Origin: Ligula intestinalis
Taxonomy: Eukaryota > Platyhelminthes > Cestoda > Diphyllobothriidea > Diphyllobothriidae
Reading direction: 5' to 3'
Length of the DNA: 64,000 nt
Assembly (NCBI GenBank): GCA_036362985.1
Contig: JAYGXS010000004.1
Location: 68,816,062 to 68,880,061, forward strand
The notes below the pieces were generated by a model. It was given only the letters and a program-made list of their open reading frames with translations. It did no database searches and had not been told where the DNA came from. Position 1 is the stretch's first letter. Every line of letters starts with the position of its first letter. This document shows positions 55,711 through 64,000 of the stretch, in pieces. The translations under genes were made by a program, and so were the position numbers.

Positions 55711-55897
55711 CTCTTTATATGTTGCGCTGTAAAAAGCTAGGCTCTGTTTTGTTTCGGCAGGTAACGCTGTGCGTCCGGTGTGAACGGAGATTCAAAAATG
55801 ACGAAAGTGAAGGGAGTGTTTATCCAAGGCTTTCTCATAAATTTTGCTTTAAACACGCAGTCGCTTGTTAAAAGGCATGGGTACTACAGTTTGCGGT

Positions 55898-56067
55898 AAT
55901 TTGTTAAGGAATTTTGGCAGATTTGCTAAATTCCGGTGACCCAATTGAAAATAAAACTCGCGGCGTCGGTTGGAGTCAAACCCGCATAGCAGGGAAGGCC
56001 TTTACGCAGCCAACGCTCCACCACTTGAGCTACGACGCCACACCGTGCGCCGTGAATCTAATCACAC
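55898..56067 (-). mobile_element. tRNA-derived SINE, family T, copy 3
   Basis: The best family T copy. On minus: CACGGCGCACGGTGTGGCGT, CGTAGCTCAAGTGGTGGAGC (box A), GTTGGCTGCGTAAAGGCC (anticodon arm), ATGCGGGTTTGACTCCAACC (box B), a CGACGCCGCGAG acceptor end, then the tail GAGTTTTATTTTCAATTGGG and CAAATCTGCCAAAATTCC. Confidence 0.75.
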
Positions 56068-56202
56068 TTGGATCGATTTTACCCACTTAACTTTACCGCT
56101 CGTATGGACTCCATCAATAGGGGACAGCAAGCCGACTGCCCAAGCCGGATTTCCTAAGCAATCATCTAGAATACACCAGAATGACTACGAGGCTCAATTA
56201 AT

Positions 56203-56293
56203 TTTTTTAGGAGGTTTTGGCAAATTTGCTGAATTAATTTGACCCAATTGTGAAAAACTCGCGGCATCGTCGGGAGTCGAACCCGCATACCAG
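56203..56293 (-). mobile_element. tRNA-derived SINE, family T, copy 4 (truncated)
   Basis: On minus it begins at the box B side (ATGCGGGTTCGACTCCCGAC), then GATGCCGCGAGTTTTTCACA, ATTGGGTCAAATTAATTCAG and CAAATTTGCCAAAACCTCCT. The tRNA 5' half is absent. It gives the clearest view of the family tail. Confidence 0.7.
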
Positions 56294-56309
56294 TTTATGG
56301 TAATCGTCA

Positions 56310-57600
56310 ACGTGTTCCAGTTAGGACACTTCTTGAAAAGTTGCACTAAAAGCTAGGGTATGCGTTTTGTCTCTGCAAATAACGGTGTGTACGACACGTG
56401 TGCACGGCTATACAAACATGAAGCCTCCTCACTATCCGTAAGGAATGCCCGAAAAATTGTAGACTTGCGGAGCGAGAACATACCCAGTGGAGGGAAAAAC
56501 CTACGCTCATGCGTTGTCACTTTAAATGCTTTTGATAATGAAAATTTGACGAAAGAACTCCCACATCCTTCAATCGTTTCTAAGGGCCAAGGCAGAGATA
56601 AAATTAGAACACTTTGCCCTTTCATATAATTGGCATGGTAACGCAGTCCTTTTTTTCGGTTGGTAACACATTTACCAGTCTCTCACTCTATACGTTAAGA
56701 CCACCGTAGATGATTATAAGTGCTTTACAAACAGACTATTAAAACATTTCATTTTGCAGATTATTTAATAACTACCTGCCCCCTTTCCAACTTACAGGAA
56801 ATGTGAAAGTATATCGCACGCAAAAGGTTTTACTAGCAAAGCGGAATTTAAGTTACCGAATAAGCAGTTAGCTAGCTTGGAATTAATTATCGAAAACCTT
56901 AATGTTCCCAGAAAGTGCAATGATTTAAATCGCAAATTGCATTTTGACAGTTATTCGGTGTTGTAGAGCACAAGGATGCAAGGAAGAGTTTTGAAAAACA
57001 CATAAGGTGATTTTATTTCTGAATGCGATATAGTTGTTCTGATGTTGTCTTACTTAATTAAACCGTAGTATAAATTGAGGTTTCAGTTTTGCGAAGTTAA
57101 TTTTGTTAATTTATTTCCGATAACTGGGTGCATTATGTGATATGAATCGTTCATATATGGAAACCAAGAACTTGCTTGTATATTAGGCGTAAACTTAAAC
57201 TTCAGCCTTAAATACGACTCCTGTTGATATTTTTTAATTGTTCCAATGAATCTACAATGGGTCTCTTTATCTCATGAAATGTCGATCAAAATTTTGAAAT
57301 CTTGTGATTCGGAAAATGTACACGAAATTATGCTGGCCTGTATTGATTTGGAGGGAAGCAACGTTTCTTCGAATCGTATAATTTAAAAGTGGATCTCTGA
57401 CTTTGTAAATGTTACCCATTTCCTGAAATATCGCGACTCCGACTTGTCATTGTACGCCCAATAAGAATTTATAAACTACAAACTGTACACATTCGGTCTA
57501 AATATCACGGTATATCTTCATTATAATATCAATCACACATAATGTTCACAGCAGTTGGCATCGGATGGTGACCATATCATGTGTTTTCTATTATTCAAGG
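56310..57600. other. Unassigned intergenic sequence
   Basis: Two overlapping antiparallel frames of about 90 codons at 56353-56629 mirror one another and have no domain. Otherwise AT-rich without recognised features. Confidence 0.45.
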
Positions 57601-57616
57601 TACAGTCAAGATGCTT

Positions 57617-58630
57617 TATGAGCCAACAGTTCGCTGCCTTTGAAGACTTGTGTAAAACCGCTAGTTAAACTTTCTCCAGGTTTGCAATTTAAAGAAAATG
57701 TAATGTGCAAAAATATGAATGAATGAGAAATACTTTTATACTTGTATTCAGTAATTCAAATTTAAGTTCGTACTGCCATCGACCATTATTGGGTAAATGC
57801 ACAGTATTTTAGTGTCCTTTTCTTTAAAAATTGGTTTGTGTTGTCAGTTTTAAGTAAGCTATTCAAAAAGCTGGAATACTAATGTGAATATGTGTCCAGG
57901 ATTAGGATGCATTATACTAAATATTTGATTATAATTCACCATCCTTTTTTTCTAATCAAATCGTATTTCAGAATGGATGAGGAATGAGGATCGTCCAGCA
58001 TAGGATCAATTTGTTTATTTCTCTCAACTCTCAAACGGTTACAGAAGTCAGGGTTAAGATACAGCAACAAAAAGCTAATAATAGTGTGTCTACATCAATC
58101 AACTTTCGAGCAATAAAAAAGTCAATTTTTCTAAAGCTAACAGGGTAACTAAAAGCTGGCTTTAGTTGATTTTGCCCAACTATAAGTTGATATATTTAAG
58201 TTGGGAAATATTATCTGATCAGGATGTTCTCGTTCAGCTTGCTGCGCTTAACTACAGTAAAACTGTCCTCTATACAAACAAAGAAGTTACCTTAATTTAA
58301 TTTCGACTCTCGCAAACTGTTTGAGACGTCGCATTTGATCGCAAAATGTCTATATCATCTCACAGCCACTTTACGGGTTTCTTTCAGTTTGTTTGTAATG
58401 ATTTGCATACAGATATCTTACTTACTTTGCTGGGAGGAGAAATCACGAAGCATCTGAGGAAATATATCAAGATAACGTCATCTGAGATATTTTTTATGCG
58501 AAGTACTTAAGAATGGCACGATTTTAACTTAAACTGCGCACTAACCATTTGCAAAATACAGCGACTGAGCACTCGTGTCACACAGTTGCAAGAAGTTGAT
58601 AAGCGGTTACGTCCACTGGAATCACCCGTA
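57617..58630. repeat. Noncoding tandem duplication, unit 1
   Basis: Recurs at about 58700-59890 in the same orientation, roughly 75% similar. Shared blocks include AAAATTGGTTTGTG, TTTTAAGTAA, TTTTTTTCTAATCA, CACGATTTTAACTTAAACTG and GCGCACTAACC. Short parts around 57985-58070 also resemble the PLE-D terminal region at 63385-63470 (GGATCAATTTGTTTATT; AACAAAAAG). Confidence 0.8.
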
Positions 58631-58699
58631 TAATTCATGTGAATATAATACGCTGCGTATTCTTCAAATGCATTTCAATCCAGATATTAAGGTATTTGT

Positions 58700-59890
58700 T
58701 TAACGTTTCATGAGCTTTTGTGCAAAACCATAAGTTAAACCTTCTTCAAGTATATAATTTAAACAAGACGTAATTGACAACAAAATGAGTACAAGAGAAA
58801 TATTTTTGTACTGGCTTTCAGTAGAAAACATTTGAATGCTTAAAGTCACCGAACACAAATGGGAAAATGCAAGCTATTTAAGTAGCCGTTTCTTCAAGAA
58901 TTGGTTTGTGCAGCAATTTTAAGTAACCTGTTTGAAAAGCCGGAATACGGAAGTTAAAAAATATCCAGGCTTAGGATGTTTGATAGTAAACATAACGATT
59001 ATAATTGAGTGATGTTTTTTTCTAATCATAACACATTTCAGAATTTCGGATGAGAAATCACGAGGTAGGCAGTCATCTGTTTATATCCATAACGTACCCA
59101 GACCAAATGAACCAATCACGCGTTCACCTTAGTCCATTCTTCTAGGCCAAAAGCACAAAGCAAGGTTTTCGAAGAATAGAAAACGCATTGCTTATTTTTC
59201 TAGAGCTAGCAAGGCAACTTATATTCTGCGTCAGTTTATTTTAGCAAACTATAAAATGACCACGAATCGAAGCGAATATGCATGCCCATGTTATTTTCGT
59301 AAGGAACAGGTAGACGCGATTTCTGGAACGATTATTTTATGCTATGCTTTTGGCTCTACATAAAAACCAATCGTCATAGTAAATGTGAACAGCATGATAA
59401 AGTCATTTACGCGTAGCTGACGTTTGCTGTTCTTATTTACTCTGACAATGGCTTCTCATGTGGAGCCGAAAGCATAGCATAAAATAATCGTTCTAGAGAT
59501 CACATCGTTCTCTTCTTTATAAAATGACATCCAAGTAGGCGAATCCTTTCTCCTTTACTCACAGCGCGTGACTACAGAAGTATGGTCCTGCATGCAAACG
59601 CGGAAGCTACTTGAATATAACTTCGACGCTCTCGAATTGTTTGGGTTGCCGTGCTTACTCACGAAAGACACCTACATTATGCTAATAATGACTTGTGCGA
59701 TGTTTTCTTGATATAAAAGTTGCGATAAAATCATCTGGGGCATGTTTTCATGCGAAGCCCTGAATTTAAGCACGAATTTTATCTAAACTGCGCATTAACC
59801 GAGTGAAAAACAAAGCGGCCGCTTACAGATGTCATACAGTTAGACGAAGGTATATAAGCGGTCATGTGCACTTAGTCTAATCAATGTGAT
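58700..59890. repeat. Noncoding tandem duplication, unit 2
   Basis: Second unit of the duplication that begins at 57617. It is longer than unit 1 because of a 257 bp palindromic insert at 59261-59517. A trace of a third unit may follow (60035-60110, CTCTTCAAATGCAATTCAAT against TTCTTCAAATGCATTTCAAT at 58660). Confidence 0.8.
59261..59517. mobile_element. Palindromic insertion with 11 bp target duplication
   Basis: TATAAAATGAC occurs at 59250-59260 and again at 59518-59528, and unit 1 of the surrounding duplication has only one such site, so the intervening 257 bp is an insertion. Most of it is an inverted repeat: arms 59304-59395 and 59424-59514 (ATTATTTTATGCTATGCTTT against its complement), loop 59396-59423. 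No coding potential. A non-autonomous foldback or MITE-type transposon fits; the left end has about 43 bp outside the palindrome. Confidence 0.85.
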
Positions 59891-60109
59891 CGGTCGTAAA
59901 TTTACGTTGACACTCTATAGGATCAGTCATATACATTAGGTAGCGATACCATACGTAATCTAAATCCCCTCCGATTTCTTTACACGCCCACTGCAATGCG
60001 CGTTCACACTCGTATGCAGTATGCTGTCTATTTGTTATGCTGGCTACTCTTCAAATGCAATTCAATTCAAATATTGAGTTATTGCTTGACGTTTCATAAA
60101 GTGGACTTT

Positions 60110-61025
60110 TGTGTGAGCCTCGGTGCATAATCTACAAAAGGACACTAGCACAATTAGTCATTTATTACGTTTTACACGTATTCTTACAAAACTTTGGTAT
60201 TTTTATGGGGCAATTGATATACTATTGTACGGTTTTGTCAATTCATGATTTAACGCTGAAAAGTTAATAAACATAGTAGGATATTTTAACATCATTTTAA
60301 ACTAAATGCCACCAGCTTGCAGTTTGGGTGGTTTAGCTTACGGCAGCTGTAAGCATGCAGTTTAGCATCGACTAATAGATTTTGTGCTTACGATCAGTAA
60401 CTTCCAAATGCGAGAATATGTCAATTTCGTTGAAACCATGCAGCCTGGTAAACAACTGTTTTGTCTGCAGACCAAGCGCATAATTTCTTATCTAGAAGAC
60501 AAGGCTAGTAGGCTTAATATATTGTTTAGTTCAAAAAGTAAAAAATATAATTATTAGCAAATTATTTTTGCCTTAGTCCATTAAAATACTACTCCAGTCG
60601 ATGATGGCTCCTGCTGCAGGTAACGTGTGGTTCCTTCTCCTGTGAGTTTGTGAAAATTGACGTTTTTCTTTCTGAAGTTTTGTCATGCTGCGAAGACGAT
60701 TTAGACGTTAAAGGGCAATAATTGTGTTGAAAAATATGTATGCAAAGCTTTCCTTAAAATGTCGACTATGCGTCTGTTGAATATGGCCTGGAAAGCGAAA
60801 AGCTTAATTCTACGTCTTCACCCACACGGGCCAATGTGCAGTTTAAAACTAGTTCAAAACCAAAATATTACAAGAGGTTAGAGGTTGGCTTTAACGGAAT
60901 CCACATAATTCGGTGTTTTTAATAACGTCATTCTAGTTCTATATTAAAAGCCTTCAAAACGCCAGTCTTTCTAGGAGTAGAAATATGCTGTTTTCGGACC
61001 TGATGCAACCAAGTCGAGAGGAGAA
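60110..61025. other. Unassigned intergenic sequence
   Basis: AT-rich, no gene or repeat recognised. Confidence 0.5.
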
Positions 61026-61029
61026 AAGG

Positions 61030-61400
61030 ATAACGGTTGAGTTCCGTCACACAGACAGAGAGAAACTTTGAAAAAATATTCTCTGGAAACAGGAAAGCAC
61101 TTTATTGTTTCCGCCCATATAGGAAAAGCTGCAAATTTGTAGAGGCTATTAACTCTAAAGAATCATGCATCAAAAGGCACGCTGATTCGGATTCAGTGTA
61201 CATTAATCTCAAACAGAAGACTGGAATAGGCGCCAAGCACTAAAGTCTGCTTTTGACCACGAATAACAAATCATTATCGATTTTTCGACATCTTTAAAAA
61301 TTGCGAATTGTCCTTTACACATTTAATTCATGTCCGAGTACGACCTGGTGTGACAGCGTCAAACATTTAGAATAAAGTTCGTTCCTCCAAGATATTTTCT
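61030..61400 (+). pseudogene. PLE-E fragment: nuclease C-tail and 3' tail
   Basis: A 68-codon frame (61037-61243) with ALYCFRPYRKSCKFVEAINS, KESCIKRHADSDSVYINLKQ and KTGIG matches the end of the PLE-E nuclease (EFLEAMHSDESCINRH...YGHLKERW at 41120). The following tail (61290-61400: AATTGTCCTTTACACATTTA, ATAAAGTTCGTTCCTCC) parallels the PLE-E 3' end. The GIY-YIG core is missing. Confidence 0.6.
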
Positions 61401-62245
61401 CTCAAATTATATTTATTTGGATGCCTTTTTTTCAAATTCATCAGAGAGAAATGCTTTGTGCTTAATTCTTCCGTTTCACCGTGGGACAAAGCAATCGAAT
61501 GCTTATTTGTGCACGCCATGCCATCTACAGAAGCCGGAACTGCGATTTCAGAGACACGCGTGTTGCGGTTGCCTTCTCATGCGAGGACAGCTTTTTTGTT
61601 AGTTGCGCTTGAAGACGTGGACCTAAAAGTGCAAATGTATGCCACCTTCCATAAAACTTATTCAAATTAATTCTTCAGGACTGACTTCCTTCATACGCTG
61701 TCTGCCCGCCTCCTCTCTGATGCGCACGAATACGTACGTAAACACGTTTAACAGGCTTGCTTAGACATTTGGGTAGATTCCCACTTTGGTTCCCAAATCA
61801 GCACACAAAAGCTCCATCCTTCTGGGATTAAGGGTAAACAGTATGTGCAATGCGAAAAAAGGGGATTATGAATTATAAAAAGGTATAAAAGTATAAAAAA
61901 CAGGAATAATAATTTAAAAAACCTAATTCTTGTCAACAAAAATCGCACCTTAATTAAAATTTACAATAGTGCAAATAAAAGGAAATAACCAAATTTAAAA
62001 AAATAGCTTGCTTAAAATTGAATCAGTTGACAGAACAGACAAAAGATTATCGTGTTTTCAAAAAAACCAAGAGATATTTTGGGTCACTCTGTTGTCCATT
62101 TAAACTAAAATAACGGCACTTTGAAGTAAATAAACGTATTGTTAACGGCTCTGGTTTTCATAGAAATGTAAGTTCTGTCATTTTCCAGCAAAGTATTTAT
62201 CCCTTATTTTTCCGGGGTTAAAAAATGGTCCAAATATCCCATTTT
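61401..62245. other. Unassigned intergenic sequence
   Basis: Overlapping 61-70 codon frames at 61417-61670 have no recognised domain; the rest is AT-rich. Confidence 0.45.
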
Positions 62246-62249
62246 GATC

Positions 62250-62935
62250 TTAATTTATCTTCAAAAAGCTGTAGCACACAGATATTCGACTTCGACATAT
62301 GTAAAAATGCGCTTTTTGAAGATGAAGCTTGTTAAAGAAAGTTTTTTAAGCAAAAGCAGTTTATGTAGCCGCACTCATATACCCCTATTTCCAGCATTTT
62401 GTCTTGCAAAAACGGTGCTTATAGAATTTTGTCGGGTGCGAAAATAGGATACGTAAAGAAGGAAATTTTTAAAAGTAAATGTTAACTGATAAAATGTAGT
62501 CGTAGTTGCTTCCCGCGGCCGCTGGGAGTAATTTGTTCCGCATGTAAATTGAAGGTGTGCGTGGCTCTTTGCACCGCGGACTGTACTTATCTAACTCCAG
62601 AAGGGTAAGTTGGACCACAGGTAAGTTGAAGTAGATGACCTCCTAACGACCATTTCAATTTTTCGGGAAATTAAAGAAACCTACAATTTGATAATCGGGG
62701 TTTTCTGCAATCAGTTAAACGATTGTACAGATACGGAAAGTCTATTGATATACATAAACAACATTTATTAATACAGTAAAATAAAAATTTATTCAGCATT
62801 TATTAAAGAATATTCCACTGCGTATTCTATTTTTCGGCCCATAAAACCCAGTAACTACCGTTTTCGTAGGAAAAAATGCAGGTTGTAGGGCCTAATGAGT
62901 TGGGCTACATAAGCTACCGTTGCCGTTTTTACTTA
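62250..62935 (+). repeat. Noncoding repeat family G, copy 3 (longest)
   Basis: Includes a 5' part (ACAGATATTCGACTTCGACA, 62279) shared with 4550, and the full downstream block order of copies 1 and 2: CAGCATTTTGTCTTGCAAAA, GGTAAGTTGGACCACAGGTA, GTTGAAGTAGATGACCTCCT, TTTGATAATCGGGGTTTTCT, AGTAAAATAAAAATTTATTC, CCCATAAAACCCAGTAACTA and ATGCAGGTTGTAGGG. No coding frame. Confidence 0.85.
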
Positions 62936-63339
62936 ATATTAGACTTATTCATTCTCGGCTTTTGCTGTGAAAATTAATTTTTCTCGTCAATGATTTTACA
63001 TGCTCGGGTGATTCTAAATTCGTGACAGAGACAGGCAGCTGCTTAATAAGGATTTTTTGAGAACTCCTTATTTAGGTAAATGCTTTGAAGGTGTTTCATT
63101 TTGCTAAGTTTACGGTGAGTAGGTTGAACGAAATCAGAATTTAAGGAAAAACAAACCAAAACAGTGAAATTCGTAAAATGTTCAACAGAATTTTGAAAAC
63201 AATCTGCAGCTCGTCACAATCGAACTCTCAAAATAATTACAAAGAAATGGGCCGAACGGAAATTTCCTTCAATGTACACAAAATGGTATGAATTCGAGTA
63301 AAATTACAAGCATAATCTAAATTCCCGAATGAATGAAAA

Positions 63340-63600
63340 GGTTCGCGTTCCAGGTATGGATAAGGCAGAAAACTTTTCGAGCACCGGATCAATATGTTTA
63401 TTGTCCTGCGCTTTCGAACTCTTACAGGAGTTCATCTTCAGAGATAAGAAGCAGCAACCAAAAGAAGGGTAATTATAGTGGCCAAAGGCCAATAAACTGT
63501 CAGCGGTCATCAAGGGAAAACACACATCAACCAGAGGGATGGACGTCGGGGGGGAGGGGGGAGCCATTATAGTCGTAAACGTTAATTAACTGTCAGTGAA
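63340..63600 (-). promoter_or_regulatory. PLE-D terminal repeat with hammerhead-like core
   Basis: On minus, 63441-63408 reads CTGAAGA, T, an arm GAACTC, loop CTGTAA, arm GAGTTC, then GAAAGCGC. The 6 bp stem is perfect and the CTGANGA...GAAA spacing fits a hammerhead ribozyme. It lies just beyond the 3' end of the PLE-D coding relic, where such motifs are known in PLEs. The U-H cleavage context after GAAA is not clear. Confidence 0.5.
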
Positions 63601-64000
63601 GATGGCTGTCGTTCGGGGTCATGAGCAGTAATTAGTGTAACGCCTTGTCCCCAGGGTAGAGGGTCCTGGTGATCCTGCCTCCTCTTCTGGCCGGTTCTTA
63701 GCGGGTTCCTGTTCGTTTTCAATCCTGACGTAATGCGTGGCCTTGTTTCGTCCTTCACTTACATAATGGCCGTGGGGAGGTCTAGATGCCTGTTGATGGA
63801 GTTGGCATCTGAGTACCATGTGTCAACCTTTAGGCTTTTGAGGTTCCTCGGCCTATGATAGTTGCTCCTTGAATGTCAAAGTTGTGGCCAGTTTCTCCAA
63901 TGCGTGCTGCAAGCTGCGAGTTAGGATCTAGTTGCTGAGCCGCCCGTTTGTGTTCGGCCTGTTTCTCCCACATAATTACAGTCTCCGTCATTGCAACGTA
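63600..64000 (-). pseudogene. PLE-D nuclease relic, cut by window edge
   Basis: On minus, from 64000: YVAMTETVIMWEKQAEHKRA, AQQLDPNSQLAARIGETGHN, FDIQGATIIGRGTSKA, then in other frames DANSINRHLDLP-type sequence (PTPSTGI) and a Lys/Arg/Glu-rich tail. The pattern (YVGETGR...AEHKRA.....H.GETGHNF....A.IIGRG) is the GIY-YIG C-half of a further PLE lineage. The upstream part of the element continues past the window. Confidence 0.75.

Noticed and set aside
56353..56629. Mirror 90-codon frames on both strands
   Set aside because: Antiparallel frames of equal length over the same DNA with no homology; likely chance.
1..64000. CRISPR array, operon, prophage or bacterial defence system
   Set aside because: No regularly spaced repeats with unique spacers, no ribosome-binding-site-led gene runs, and all recognisable coding matter is eukaryotic retroelement.
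1..64000. A host protein-coding gene with exons
   Set aside because: No multi-exon pattern with conserved domains could be found by eye; absence is not proof, and RNA-seq would decide.

Overview
This window reads as repeat-dense, gene-poor eukaryotic nuclear DNA, most likely from a flatworm and probably a pseudophyllidean tapeworm (Spirometra, Schistocephalus or Dibothriocephalus type). The basis is indirect. There is no bacterial gene layout, no tRNA or rRNA gene of normal form, and no operon. The recognisable coding matter is all retroelement: many Penelope-like elements (PLEs) with GIY-YIG endonucleases, CR1-like LINE remains, and a LINE tail ending in C2H2-finger-like sequence of a kind I associate with cestode genomes. 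I see no host gene I can defend. A run of ten N bases at 23769-23778 shows this is a draft assembly.

Layout. 1-4 kb: a decayed LINE tail lying exactly between two copies of a ~390 bp direct repeat. 4.5-9.7 kb: fragments of three PLE lineages (called B, C and E here). 12.8-16.5 kb: a 537 bp direct repeat, a palindromic MITE-like element (M1), PLE-B ends and a tRNA-derived SINE. 19-23 kb: a PLE-C relic, a 550 bp noncoding family (G) and a second SINE. 23.75-29.4 kb: the core of the window, three PLE-A copies side by side, one nearly full length (26445-29395, minus), one lacking the reverse transcriptase core (24965-26450, plus) and one partial (23750-24990, minus). 31.3-31.9 kb: inverted copies of another tRNA-derived SINE. 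33.7-35 kb: LINE 3' remains. 39.6-44.7 kb: nested and head-to-head PLE-C, PLE-E and PLE-B fragments. 47.3-51.5 kb: a MITE (M2), PLE-C and PLE-B. 51.5-55.4 kb: a nearly complete but dead CR1-like LINE (minus), with tRNA-like sequence at its 5' side and SINEs beyond. 57.6-59.9 kb: a ~1.1 kb noncoding tandem duplication, one unit of which carries a palindromic insert with an 11 bp target-site duplication. 62.2-62.9 kb: another family G copy. 63.3-64 kb: the end of a further PLE lineage (D).

How the parts relate. PLEs encode one protein: an N-terminal region, a telomerase-related reverse transcriptase (motif C usually YxDD), a connecting region and a C-terminal GIY-YIG nuclease. They end in LTR-like repeats (pLTRs) that in many animals carry hammerhead ribozymes. 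At least five GIY-YIG variants occur here, and several candidate hammerhead-like cores sit where the 3' ends should be. Short non-autonomous families (SINEs T and F, MITE M, family G) presumably depended on other elements. Nothing here is predicted to be mobile now: every large reading frame has stops, frameshifts or lost catalytic residues. Family letters A-G, M, R1, R2 and T are labels made for this report. All similarities were found by eye; boundaries are good to roughly 10-30 bp.
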